A stretch of 36,443 bases of DNA from Gluconacetobacter azotocaptans. Lineage in GTDB: Bacteria; Pseudomonadota; Alphaproteobacteria; Acetobacterales; Acetobacteraceae. The stretch is taken from positions 1 through 36,443 of the forward strand of contig NZ_JABEQF010000023.1 of NCBI RefSeq assembly GCF_014174355.1. The letters run 5' to 3'. Below the pieces are notes generated by a model. That model did no database searches. It was not told the origin of the DNA and saw only the letters and a program-made list of their open reading frames with translations. The position numbers were made by a program, and so were the translations under genes. This document shows positions 16,158-23,368 of this stretch, piece after piece. Numbering within the stretch: the stretch's first letter is position 1; every line of letters starts with the position of its first letter.

Positions 16158-17136
16158 ACAGCTTGGACTGATACCGGCTGCCGCCGTCCGACAGGATGGT
16201 GACGATCCGGTGCCCCGGCCCCATCCGCCGGGCCACCCGGATGGCGGCGGCGACGTTGATGCCCGACGAGCCGCCGATCGACAGCCCTTCATGGATCAGC
16301 AGGTCGTAGATCAGCTCCAGGGCCTCGGGGTCGGGGATCCGCTCGGCATCGTCGATGGCGACACCTTCCAGATTGGCCGGCACCCGCGACTGCCCGATCC
16401 CCTCGGTGATCGACGAACCCGTGATGCTGAGGTCGTCGGCCTTCACCCAGCCGTACAGGCCCGACCCCTCGGGGTCGGCCAGGACGATGTGCGGGCGGGC
16501 CCGGCCGGCGGCGCGGGCGCAATCCTCCAGCCCCAGCGCGACACCGGCCAGGGTGCCGCCCGTCCCGCACGCGCAGGTGAAGGCGTCGATCCGGCCGTCG
16601 GTCTGCGTCCAGATCTCGGGGCCCGTGCCGGCCCGGTGTCCCTCGCGGTTCGCCAGGTTGTCGAACTGGTTCGCCCAGACGCCGCCGATCTCCTCGGCCA
16701 GCCGGCGCGAGACGTGGACATAATTGCCGGGGTCGCGGAAGGGCTTGGCGGGAACCAGCCGCAGGTCGGCGCCGATCATGCGCAGGAAATCGATCTTCTC
16801 CTGGCTCTGCGTCTCGGGCATGACGATGACCGAGCGATAGCCCCGCGCGTTGGCCACCAGGGTCAGGCCGATGCCGGTATTGCCCGCCGTGCCTTCCACC
16901 ACAACGCCGCCGGGCGTCAGCACGCCGCGCCGTTCGGCGTCGTCGATGATCGCCAGCGCGGCGCGATCCTTGACCGACCCGCCCGGATTCATGAATTCGG
17001 CCTTGGCCAGGATTTCGCACCCCGTCGCTTCGGACGCCCGCCGCAGGCGGATCAGCGGCGTATGGCCGATCGCCGCGGTCATGTCGGACGAGGACGTGGT
17101 CCATCCGACGGAGGACGGATTTGCACTTTCGGCCAT
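16099..17136 (-). CDS. cysK: Cysteine synthase A (O-acetylserine sulfhydrylase, alphaproteobacterial type)
   Basis: CysK makes L-cysteine from O-acetylserine and sulfide with PLP. The 345-residue protein has AIGHTPLIRLRRASEATG near the N terminus, the PLP lysine in NPGGSVKDRAAL (near residue 52), the phosphate-binding loop EGTAGNTGIGL, ETQSQEKIDFLRMIGA, the CACGTGGTLAG glycine loop and C-terminal EGLSIGGSSGINVAAA. It matches the longer alphaproteobacterial CysK branch that also ends in LFNPTFLRERSLPVPAW. The start at MAESANPSS has AAGG a few bases upstream; an internal ATG 19 codons later is possible. It diverges from a rhodanese gene, a sulfur-handling neighbour, and overlaps the convergent MFS gene by 59 bases. 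Confidence 0.9.
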   Translation of the reverse strand: MAESANPSSVGWTTSSSDMTAAIGHTPLIRLRRASEATGCEILAKAEFMNPGGSVKDRAALAIIDDAERRGVLTPGGVVVEGTAGNTGIGLTLVANARGYRSVIVMPETQSQEKIDFLRMIGADLRLVPAKPFRDPGNYVHVSRRLAEEIGGVWANQFDNLANREGHRAGTGPEIWTQTDGRIDAFTCACGTGGTLAGVALGLEDCARAAGRARPHIVLADPEGSGLYGWVKADDLSITGSSITEGIGQSRVPANLEGVAIDDAERIPDPEALELIYDLLIHEGLSIGGSSGINVAAAIRVARRMGPGHRIVTILSDGGSRYQSKLFNPTFLRERSLPVPAWLDR

Positions 17137-17248
17137 AAGGCAGCACCTTCTCTGGATCGTGCGTGGCGGTCGGGCCGCCGGGTGCGCCCCCGCCGGGACA
17201 AGGGCGCGCGATTGGCGCACAATGTGCATTCTTGCGATTGGAAACAAG

Positions 17249-17656
17249 ATGATCGAGGACGTAACGCCCACCGGGGCCTGGGCGGCGCTGGATGACCGGC
17301 CGCAGGCGCAACTGGTCGATGTCCGCACGGACGCCGAATGGATGTTCGTCGGGCTGCCGGACCTGTCGGCCACGGGCAAGCGGGTCCTGCCGATCTCGTG
17401 GCAGAGCCTGAACGGCCAGCCCAACCCCCGATTCGTGGAACAGCTGACCTCGGCCGGCCTGACGCCGGAGAACGAGATCTATTTCATCTGCCGGTCGGGC
17501 GCGCGCAGCCATTCCGCCGCCGTGGCGGCGCGGGAGGCAGGATTTGCGCATGTCTTCAACGTCGCCGGAGGCTTTGAAGGGCCGCCCGACGCGGAAGGCC
17601 ATCGCGGCGGTGTCGCCGGATGGAAGGCCGACGGCCTGCCCTGGCGCCAGGGCTGA
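17249..17656 (+). CDS. Single-domain rhodanese (sulfurtransferase)
   Basis: Rhodanese domains carry sulfane sulfur on an active-site Cys as a persulfide. This 135-residue protein is one domain: PQAQLVDVRTDAEWMFVGLP (CH2A-like Asp/Arg motif), an ISWQSL strand, and the catalytic loop FICRSGARSHSAA with Cys at about residue 77, a six-residue loop (CRSGAR) typical of sulfur-carrying rather than phosphatase-like members. The C terminus ends in the usual GGVAGWKADGLPW. The ATG at 17249 is preceded by GGAAA; an in-frame ATG at 17222 would add nine residues. It diverges from cysK and converges on cowN. Physiological sulfur acceptor unknown; supply of sulfur for Fe-S assembly is a reasonable guess in this context. 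Confidence 0.88.
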   Translation: MIEDVTPTGAWAALDDRPQAQLVDVRTDAEWMFVGLPDLSATGKRVLPISWQSLNGQPNPRFVEQLTSAGLTPENEIYFICRSGARSHSAAVAAREAGFAHVFNVAGGFEGPPDAEGHRGGVAGWKADGLPWRQG

Positions 17657-17666
17657 ACGCCCGTGT

Positions 17667-17717
17667 GGAAACGCTTTTTGCCCGCGCGCCGCATGGACGC
17701 CCGGCAAAAGGCGTTTT
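17667..17717. repeat. Palindromic repeat / bidirectional terminator between rhodanese and cowN
   Basis: AAACGCTTTTTGCC (17669-17682) pairs with GGCAAAAGGCGTTT (17703-17716), with one mismatch, around a 20-base GC-rich loop. It is followed by T, and the other strand also ends in an A/T-rich arm. It sits 12 bases after the rhodanese stop and 16 bases after the cowN stop, so it probably terminates both. Its left arm (GGAAACGCTTTTTGCCCGCG from 17667) matches the left arm of the 3192-3355 element at 17 of 20 positions. Confidence 0.65.
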
Positions 17718-17732
17718 CGCAACGAACGCCTG

Positions 17733-18008
17733 TTACATGCAAAGAACCTCCAGTTCCTCCAGAAGCAGGAGGGTTTCGGTGTCGTTCAGTTCTTCAAGCA
17801 GATCGCGCAGGGTGGGCAGGAAATTATGCAGAACCCTCAGATCGTCCAGCCCCTGCCTGTGGGAAATGGCCCTCTGCTTCAGGAAATAGGGCCAGAAGGG
17901 ACTCGTCTCCTGATCGAAATGGGGCTGAAGCGCCGCGAAGATACGGTCGGCGCGTTCCTCCCAGTTCAAGTCCTTGAAAGTCAGATAACGATCGAACTGC
18001 TCTGTCAT
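17733..18008 (-). CDS. cowN: N2-fixation sustaining protein CowN
   Basis: CowN is a small cytoplasmic protein that lets Mo-nitrogenase keep working when carbon monoxide, a strong inhibitor, is present. The 91-residue product has the family's start FDRYLTFKDLNWEERADRI, the aromatic SPFWPYFLKQR segment at about 36-46, and the most typical stretch QGLDDLRVLHNFLPTLRDLL near 52-71, then an acidic Leu-rich helix. The length matches CowN (about 90). A longer open frame starts 13 codons earlier, but MTEQFDRY is the family start. The gene diverges from a CooA-like CO sensor with a perfect CTGTCA-N6-TGACAG palindrome between them. A CATTAG -10-like box at 18051-18056 could place transcription start near 18044, with the palindrome at about -38. 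Confidence 0.9.
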   Translation of the reverse strand: MTEQFDRYLTFKDLNWEERADRIFAALQPHFDQETSPFWPYFLKQRAISHRQGLDDLRVLHNFLPTLRDLLEELNDTETLLLLEELEVLCM

Positions 18009-18073
18009 ACTCAACCCCAACTTGCAGGCCTGGTTACATGAGGGCACGTCCTAATGCCTTTCACGGGGCGTGT

Positions 18074-18091
18074 CTGTCAGATGGGTGACAG
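18074..18091. promoter_or_regulatory. Perfect palindrome CTGTCA-N6-TGACAG, candidate CooA-type operator
   Basis: The 6-bp arms CTGTCA (18074-18079) and TGACAG (18086-18091) are exact inverted repeats with a 6-base spacer, the geometry of CRP/FNR sites and close to the TGTCA-N6-CGACA type bound by Rhodospirillum CooA (from memory). Its centre is 74.5 bases upstream of the cowN ATG and 108.5 upstream of the cooA-like ATG. It also satisfies the loose NifA pattern TGT-N10-ACA, but lies close to cowN and no -24/-12 sigma-54 promoter is visible. Confidence 0.7.
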
Positions 18092-18190
18092 TTGGCGGGC
18101 GGTCGTGGATGCCGTGGCTGTAATTGACAGTCTTTTTCGTCTTCCGCGCCATTGCCCGATGGTAGGGCCGCAGCCGGATTGCCGCCCGAC

Positions 18191-18853
18191 ATGATCCCGC
18201 AGCTTCCCCTTCTCGATCTGATCGACAGCGAGGAAGGCGCCGGTCTGCGGCGTATCTTTCATGAGAAACGTCTGGAAAGCGGCAGCCTTCTGCGCGCGCC
18301 GAACGGAGAAGATCAGGTTTTCATCGTAAGATCGGGGCGCATCCGGGTTTATTTCGCCACGCCCGAGCAGGAACTCAGCCTGGGCTATCTGACCGCGACC
18401 GATATGTTCAGCACGCACAGCCGTGCCTTGCTCCAGGCCACGCAGGCGACCGAACTGCTGGTCGCGCGCCGGGATGTGCTGGAGCGCCAGCTTGGCCGCT
18501 ATCCGGCGTTGCAGGCGACGATCGTGCGTGTGCTCGCCATGGTGCTGAGTCAGGCGATGACCTTGATCGAGGATCTGGCCTTCCATCCGGTCAAGCGGCG
18601 GATCGCCCGTTATCTTCTGCGCAGTGCCGCCCGGCACAAGATCCCGGTCGCCGTGGACAGTCTGATCCTGGTTGAACTGAGCATGGAGGAAATCGCGGCA
18701 TTGCTGGGCACGACGCGGCAGACGGCCTCGACCGAACTCAATGCCATGATCCATGCGGGGGGCATTGCCCGGCAGGGACGTCGCCATATCCGCATCTGCG
18801 ATCCGGAGCGCCTTTATCTGTGGGCCGGCGCCGATCATCCGGCGGGCATCTGA
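18191..18853 (+). CDS. cooA: CooA-like CRP/FNR-family CO-sensing regulator
   Basis: CooA is a haem-containing CRP-family activator that binds DNA when CO displaces a haem ligand. This 220-residue protein aligns with Rhodospirillum CooA along its length: GSLLRAPNGEDQVFIVRSGR, LSLGYLTATDMFSTHS, QATELLVARRD, TLIEDLAFHPVKRRIAR, and the helix-turn-helix MEEIAALLGTTRQTASTELN. His76 here aligns with the ferrous-haem ligand His77 of CooA; the ferric ligand Cys75 is replaced by Ser74. The N-terminal amine that supplies the other ligand cannot be judged, as residue 2 is Ile rather than Pro. The ATG at 18191 gives the same N-terminal length as CooA; a TTG at 18152 would add 13 residues. No strong ribosome-binding site is seen. 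It diverges from cowN, its probable target. Confidence 0.75.
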   Translation: MIPQLPLLDLIDSEEGAGLRRIFHEKRLESGSLLRAPNGEDQVFIVRSGRIRVYFATPEQELSLGYLTATDMFSTHSRALLQATQATELLVARRDVLERQLGRYPALQATIVRVLAMVLSQAMTLIEDLAFHPVKRRIARYLLRSAARHKIPVAVDSLILVELSMEEIAALLGTTRQTASTELNAMIHAGGIARQGRRHIRICDPERLYLWAGADHPAGI

Positions 18854-18866
18854 TGTCCTGGCCGCG

Positions 18867-19757
18867 TCAGTCGCGGCCGGGCGGTTCGGCGTCATAGAGG
18901 ATCTGCAGCACGGCGCACCATGGATAGCGGGGGTCGTAGCTGTGGCCGGTGGGGTCGGCCAGACGCCCGTCCGCCCCCACCGGGACGTGGGTCAGCGTCA
19001 CCGCATCGTCGACATTGCCGCCGACGATGCTGATCTGATGGCCGAAGGGCGGCCCGTTCTGGTCGGTGGCCACCACGATTCCGCAATGGGCGGGAAAGCC
19101 GTAGGTGGTGGGCAGGTCGGCGAACTGGACCGCCTTGCTGGCGCCGCGTCCGACACAGATCAGATCGCCCAGCAGGGGGGTATAGGTCGCGGGATCATGC
19201 GCGCGCACGCCGCTTTCGGTACCGGCGGCGGCGGCGTTGATGTAGGTCGAATGGTTGGGGGAATAGGCGAAGCGGTCATTGGCCCCCGCCACCCGCATCA
19301 CATAGGAAATGAAGGCTGCCGACCAGGCATAGAATCCGTCATGCACGTAATCCGTCAGATGTCCGCTCGCGTCGTGCTTGCCCGTCCAGCCGACCTCGGT
19401 CTCCGACGGGTCCTGGCCGATCCACCAATATTCGCCGATGCGCTGCCACAGGCCGGGCGCGCGCTCGGGCTTGACGCTGGCCGAGTGGGCTTCGGGGCGC
19501 AGCTCGGGGTCGTCGTCGTCGACCGGCTGGCCGAACAGCCGCCATTCCCGCAGGGCGATGGCCGCCACGTCCTGCCGGGTGAAGGGTTCGAAATTCCGCG
19601 TGGCGAAGTCGGGCACGTGATCGTCCACCGCCAGCGGCCCCTGTCCGACGGCATATTGCGCCACCGGCGTACGCGTCGGAGGGTGGGAGGAAACAGGCGG
19701 GCTGGCGCAGGCGGCCAGCAACCCCAGAGGCGCCAACGATACGATCTTGCGCGGCAT
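18867..19757 (-). CDS. DUF2272 lipoprotein
   Basis: The 296-residue product begins with a lipoprotein signal (MPRKIVSLAPLGLLAACASPP; lipobox LAAC with Cys at about 18), so it should be lipid-anchored in the envelope. The rest matches DUF2272, a family of CHAP/NlpC-like appearance: IALREWRLFGQ, EYWWIGQD, FYAWSAAFISYVMRVAGA, LLGDLICVGRG and FPAHCGIVV. The spaced Ser/Cys-His pattern (PAHCGIVV) and LIGDLIC-like strand are compatible with a peptidase/amidase fold, but activity is not established. The start at 19757 is fixed by AGGAG seven bases upstream; the longer open frame of 335 codons is not needed. It converges with the cooA-like gene 13 bases away. Confidence 0.85.
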   Translation of the reverse strand: MPRKIVSLAPLGLLAACASPPVSSHPPTRTPVAQYAVGQGPLAVDDHVPDFATRNFEPFTRQDVAAIALREWRLFGQPVDDDDPELRPEAHSASVKPERAPGLWQRIGEYWWIGQDPSETEVGWTGKHDASGHLTDYVHDGFYAWSAAFISYVMRVAGANDRFAYSPNHSTYINAAAAGTESGVRAHDPATYTPLLGDLICVGRGASKAVQFADLPTTYGFPAHCGIVVATDQNGPPFGHQISIVGGNVDDAVTLTHVPVGADGRLADPTGHSYDPRYPWCAVLQILYDAEPPGRD

Positions 19758-20074
19758 TGCATCTCCTGTTCGGCGCGTGCCGGGTGGCTCGGTGCCGACC
19801 GCCCCACCCTCTACCCATAGGACGGGGCGCGGGCGCGGGGAAGAGGCGGCATCCGCCGGGAGGGTGGCGCGCATAACGACTCGATAGGGTGTTCACGATG
19901 ATGGCAAGTTGATAAAACGATTTTTTATTGTGCATTTCCTTATTTGGCGGACGATGGGGGCGGCGGAACATCCGTCACTTGCATACGAGGGAAACTTGGC
20001 CGGGATGGCGACATCCCGGTCCTTTTTTTCGGTTCCCGTCGTCCCGGCCTGAAAATGACAGGAAGGAAGAACCC
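19758..20074. promoter_or_regulatory. Divergent region and structured leader of the aldo/keto reductase gene
   Basis: This 317-base gap separates the divergent lipoprotein and reductase genes. It contains an A/T-rich stretch at about 19909-19945 with TTGATA at 19909-19914 as a possible -35 for the rightward promoter, then a leader of about 130 bases. Within the leader lies a terminator (20000-20029) and a downstream segment TCCCGGCC (20042-20049) that can pair instead with GGCCGGGA (19998-20005). The ribosome-binding site AGGAAGGAAG is at about 20060-20069. No convincing small gene is seen. Confidence 0.5.
20000..20029 (+). terminator. Intrinsic terminator inside the aldo/keto reductase leader (attenuator candidate)
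   Basis: CCGGGATG (20000-20007) and CATCCCGG (20012-20019) form a perfect 8-bp stem with loop GCGA, followed by TCC and seven T (20023-20029). It faces the reductase gene, and no rightward gene ends before it, so it is more likely regulatory than a plain end-of-operon terminator. Confidence 0.7.
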
Positions 20075-21055
20075 ATGTCAGTGGAAACCCTCGCCATTGC
20101 CGGCATTCCCTTTCCCATTTCGCGCATCGCGCTGGGTACCTGGGCGATCGGCGGCTGGATGTGGGGCGGTCCCGACGACCGCAAGGCGATCGCCACCATT
20201 CACGAGGCCCTGGATCTGGGCATCAACCTGATCGACACGGCCCCGGTCTATGGATTTGGCCATTCGGAGGACGTGGTGGGCCAGGCCCTGGCCGGGCGCC
20301 GCGACGGCGTCGCCATCGCCACCAAGGTCGGGCTGGACTGGAAGGACGGCAAGCCGTTCCGCAATGCCTCGTCCGCGCGCATCCGCCAGGAAATCGAGGA
20401 CTCGCTGCGCCGCCTGCGCACCGATCGCATCGACCTGTACCAGGTGCACTGGCCCGACCCGTCGGTGCCGATCGACGACACCGCGCGCGAACTGGAACGC
20501 CTGCATCGCGAGGGCAAGGTGTTGGCGCTGGGGGTCAGCAATTTCTCGGTCGCGCAGATGGAACTGTTCCGTTCGGTTGCCCCGCTGGCGGCGATCCAGC
20601 CACCCTATAATCTGTTCGAGCGCGAGATCGAGAAGGACATCCTGCCCTGGGCGGCCGCGCATGATCTGGCGGTGCTGGCCTATGGGCCACTGTGCCGGGG
20701 GTTGCTGTCGGGCCGGATGACCGCCGAAACCGTGTTCGGCGCCGACGATCTGCGCGGCGCCGACCCCAAATTCCGTGCGCCGCGCTTTGCGCAGTATCTG
20801 GCCGCCGTGTCGGCCTTGCAGGATTTCGCCCGCCAGCGCGGCCGCTCGATCCTGGCGCTGGCGATTCGCTGGGTGCTGGACCAGGGGCCGACGATCGCCC
20901 TGTGGGGGGCGCGCAAGCCTGAACAGATCGCCGGTATCGACCAGGCCTTCGGCTGGACGCTGTCGGCGGACGACAAGGCCGAGATCGACCGGATATTGAA
21001 GAGCTGCATCACCGACCCGGTCGGGCCGGAATTCATGGCGCCGCCGGGCGCCTGA
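20075..21055 (+). CDS. Aldo/keto reductase
   Basis: The 326-residue protein is a TIM-barrel NADPH-dependent aldo/keto reductase that reduces carbonyl compounds in the cytoplasm. The catalytic tetrad is present: Asp and Tyr in DTAPVYGFGHSEDVVG, Lys in IATKVGLDW, and His in LYQVHWPDPS. The cofactor-binding end is seen in LGVSNFSVAQ, QPPYNLFER and the GARKPEQI segment. Substrate cannot be inferred; it resembles the AKR11/YajO-like group. The start has a strong AGGAAGGAAG site. A structured leader with a terminator precedes it, so expression may be controlled by attenuation. Confidence 0.9.
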   Translation: MSVETLAIAGIPFPISRIALGTWAIGGWMWGGPDDRKAIATIHEALDLGINLIDTAPVYGFGHSEDVVGQALAGRRDGVAIATKVGLDWKDGKPFRNASSARIRQEIEDSLRRLRTDRIDLYQVHWPDPSVPIDDTARELERLHREGKVLALGVSNFSVAQMELFRSVAPLAAIQPPYNLFEREIEKDILPWAAAHDLAVLAYGPLCRGLLSGRMTAETVFGADDLRGADPKFRAPRFAQYLAAVSALQDFARQRGRSILALAIRWVLDQGPTIALWGARKPEQIAGIDQAFGWTLSADDKAEIDRILKSCITDPVGPEFMAPPGA

Positions 21056-21102
21056 GGCCCCCGGGACAGTACGCTCCGGCCTCGGGGTGCTGCGGCCTGC
21101 CG

Positions 21103-21285
21103 CTAATGCGGGCCGCCCAGGCCGGGCGGATTGGCGGTGCGGTCGCCGTAATCGTCGAATCCGTAGGAATTGTGAAGGGCCATGTTGTGTTGGGCAGCCT
21201 TCTGGCTGGCCGGCTCCCTGGGTGCGCATCCGCCCAGGACGAGAAGAACGCCGATGGTCAGCATGATCGGTGTCGAGGCGCGCAT
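21103..21285 (-). CDS. Small lipoprotein, 60 aa
   Basis: A short but well-supported gene: a strong GGAGG site precedes the ATG, and the product starts with a lipoprotein signal peptide (MRASTPIMLTIGVLLVLGGC, lipobox LGGC, Cys20). The mature part is only about 41 residues, polar, ending NPPGLGGPH. No family is recognised. It lies 47 bases from the convergent reductase gene and 62 bases downstream of lutC on the same strand, so it might ride on the lut transcript. Confidence 0.7.
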   Translation of the reverse strand: MRASTPIMLTIGVLLVLGGCAPREPASQKAAQHNMALHNSYGFDDYGDRTANPPGLGGPH

Positions 21286-21347
21286 GTGTCCCTCCGGTCA
21301 TCCGCCATGATGACGCATCGGGCAATGCAGGGTTTCACATCGGAATG

Positions 21348-21935
21348 TCAGAGGGAATCGAAGCAGACCGACAGGCTGCGTACGCCTTGCGCCCCCCGGA
21401 TCAGGACGCCCTGGATATCGGCGGTGGCGGACGGGCCGCTCATCAGCACGCCATAGCGGGCGGTGCGGAATTCCGGCCGCTGGTAGGCCGTATGCAGGTT
21501 CGCGGTCAGCTGCGCCGGGTCCAGCAGCACGACCAGATGCTGGGCCAGGTGGGCCAGGGCGTTGAGATGCAGTTGCGCCTCGCTCAGGAAGATCGACCCG
21601 GTTTCGGCGATGCCGAAGGCGGCGCGGACGACGGCGACATCGACCGGGTCGGCCGCCTGGGCATTCGGCAGATCCTGCACCGGTACCGCGCCGTCCACCC
21701 CGGGCACCGCCGAGCAGATCAGGCGCGCGTCGGGGAAACGGCGGGCGATCGCGGCGGCCAGCGGCTCGCCCGGCGCGCGTTCCAGCAGGTCGCCGCCCAG
21801 CAGGCGCAGGCCGGCGACGAACCGCGCCTGCCCCGCGTCGAGGTCGCCCAGCATCACCGGCGGCGGCAGCGGGTGCGACGCCGGGTCGGGCCGATTGCGA
21901 CGCAGCGCGTCCAGGATCGTGTCGCGCGCGTTCAT
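21348..21935 (-). CDS. lutC: Lactate utilization protein C (LutC/YkgG family)
   Basis: LutC is one part of the LutABC complex, which oxidises L-lactate to pyruvate and feeds electrons to the membrane quinone pool. The 195-residue protein has the LutC/DUF162 core: VDVAVVRAAFGIAETGSIFL, followed by LNALAHLAQHLVVLLDPAQL and the C-terminal LMSGPSATADIQGVLIRGAQG with the conserved SGPSxTxDI signature. LutB carries a related DUF162 domain. It is the last gene of the lutABC operon; its ATG overlaps the lutB stop by four bases (ATGA), which implies translational coupling. Confidence 0.9.
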   Translation of the reverse strand: MNARDTILDALRRNRPDPASHPLPPPVMLGDLDAGQARFVAGLRLLGGDLLERAPGEPLAAAIARRFPDARLICSAVPGVDGAVPVQDLPNAQAADPVDVAVVRAAFGIAETGSIFLSEAQLHLNALAHLAQHLVVLLDPAQLTANLHTAYQRPEFRTARYGVLMSGPSATADIQGVLIRGAQGVRSLSVCFDSL

Positions 21936-23368
21936 CGGCCGGTGTCCTTCGCCTGTTCGGGTCCTGCCTTTCCGCTGTCCCCCGGGCCGTCGTTGGCGCG
22001 GTTGCGCCGGTACCAGCCGTGGAAGGTTTCCTTGACCGGATGCGGCAGTTCGCGGTGCCTGCCCCACGGGTTCAGCCAGTTGTACAGCGCAAAGCGCGGC
22101 AGCGTGCCCAGCGCCGTTTCGGTGCCCGCGATCGCGGCGCGATACAGGCGGGGCTGACCCATCAGCCTGCCGGCCATGTGCATGATCTCGCGCTTCACGA
22201 AGGGCATCTGGTGATGGTCCACCAGCACCCGCCGCCATTTGTAGAGTTGGTCGTGAATGTCGATCCGCACCGGGCAGACGTTGGTGCAGCTGCCGTTCAG
22301 GGTCGAGGCGAACGGCAGGGTGCTGTATTTCCGTTCGTTGAAGGTCGGGTCGATGATCGCGCCGATCGGCCCGGAATAGACCGCGCCGTAGGACAGGCCG
22401 CCCGACCGGCGATAGACCGGGCAGGTGTTCATGCACGCGCCGCAGCGGATGCATTTCAGCGACGTCCAGAAATCCGCCATGCCCAGGCGCGCCGAGCGGC
22501 CGTTGTCCACCAGGATGACATGCATCTCCCCCCCATCCTGCGGGCCGCGGAAATGGGTGGTGTACTGCGTGATCGGCGACCCCAGGGCGCTGCGCGACAG
22601 CATGCGGACGAACACGCCCAGGTCGGACATGCGGGGCACCAGCCGTTCGATGCCCAGCGTGGCGATATGCACGCCCGGCACGGTGGCGCTGAGGTCGGCA
22701 TTGCCCTCGTTGGTGCAGACGACGAAGGTCCCGGTCTCGGCCACCGCGAAATTGGCGCCGGTCATGCCGGCGTCGGCATGCAGGATGACGGGCCGCGCCG
22801 CCTGCCGCTGCGCCTCGGCCAGCTGGCGGGGGTCGTCGGCGTTGGGGTCGGTGCCGTAATGCGTCGCGAACACCCGCGCCACGTCGCCCGTCAGCTTGTG
22901 CACCGCCGGCACGACGATGTGGCTGGGCAACTGGTCGTCCAGTTGCTGGATGCGTTCGCCCAGGTCGGTCTCGGTCACGGTGATGCCCCGCGCCGCCAGG
23001 TAGGGGCGCATGTCGCATTCCTCGGTCACCATCGACTTGCTTTTGATCAGCGTCGTCGCGCCGCGCGCCTGCAGGATCTCGGCGACGATGCGGTTATGTT
23101 CCGCGCCGTCGCGGGCCCAGTGGACATGGATGCCGTTGCGGGTGGCATTCTGCTCGAACTGTTCCAGATAGTCCGGCAGGTTCGCCAGCGCGTGTTCCTT
23201 GATCTGTGACGCCAGGGTCCGCAATTCCTGCCATTCGGGCAGCAGGTGCATCTGGGCGTCGCGCTTCTGCCGCATGTCCCACAGGCGCTCGTCGTGGAAC
23301 GCCAGGTGCGGCGCGTCGGCGATGAAGGCCGCCGCCGCGCCGGCATGGTCGATACGCTTGTCCTTCAT
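21932..23368 (-). CDS. lutB: Lactate utilization iron-sulfur protein B
   Basis: LutB is the iron-sulfur subunit of the L-lactate-oxidising LutABC complex. The 478-residue protein has an N-terminal DUF162 (LUD) domain, including IVVPAVHKLTGDVARVFA and VAETGTFVVCTNEGNADLS, then a ferredoxin-like part with CIRCGACMNTCPVYRRSGG near residue 313 and a second cluster GSCTNVCPVRIDIHDQLY near 362, giving ligands for two [4Fe-4S] clusters. The C-terminal DUF3390-type region includes HPVKETFHGWYRRN. Its start overlaps lutA by four bases and its end overlaps lutC by four. Length fits LutB (about 475). Confidence 0.93.
   Translation of the reverse strand: MKDKRIDHAGAAAAFIADAPHLAFHDERLWDMRQKRDAQMHLLPEWQELRTLASQIKEHALANLPDYLEQFEQNATRNGIHVHWARDGAEHNRIVAEILQARGATTLIKSKSMVTEECDMRPYLAARGITVTETDLGERIQQLDDQLPSHIVVPAVHKLTGDVARVFATHYGTDPNADDPRQLAEAQRQAARPVILHADAGMTGANFAVAETGTFVVCTNEGNADLSATVPGVHIATLGIERLVPRMSDLGVFVRMLSRSALGSPITQYTTHFRGPQDGGEMHVILVDNGRSARLGMADFWTSLKCIRCGACMNTCPVYRRSGGLSYGAVYSGPIGAIIDPTFNERKYSTLPFASTLNGSCTNVCPVRIDIHDQLYKWRRVLVDHHQMPFVKREIMHMAGRLMGQPRLYRAAIAGTETALGTLPRFALYNWLNPWGRHRELPHPVKETFHGWYRRNRANDGPGDSGKAGPEQAKDTGR

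Noticed and set aside
18075-18090. NifA upstream activator site TGT-N10-ACA at the cowN promoter
   Set aside because: The pattern is an automatic consequence of the TGTCA-N6-TGACA palindrome. It is under 80 bases from the cowN start, nearer than usual NifA sites, and I found no GG-N10-GC sigma-54 promoter toward cowN.
20000-20029. Terminator of an unseen small gene before the aldo/keto reductase
   Set aside because: The only short open frame upstream on that strand (from 19954, about 32 codons) has no ribosome-binding site or coding character and itself crosses the hairpin.
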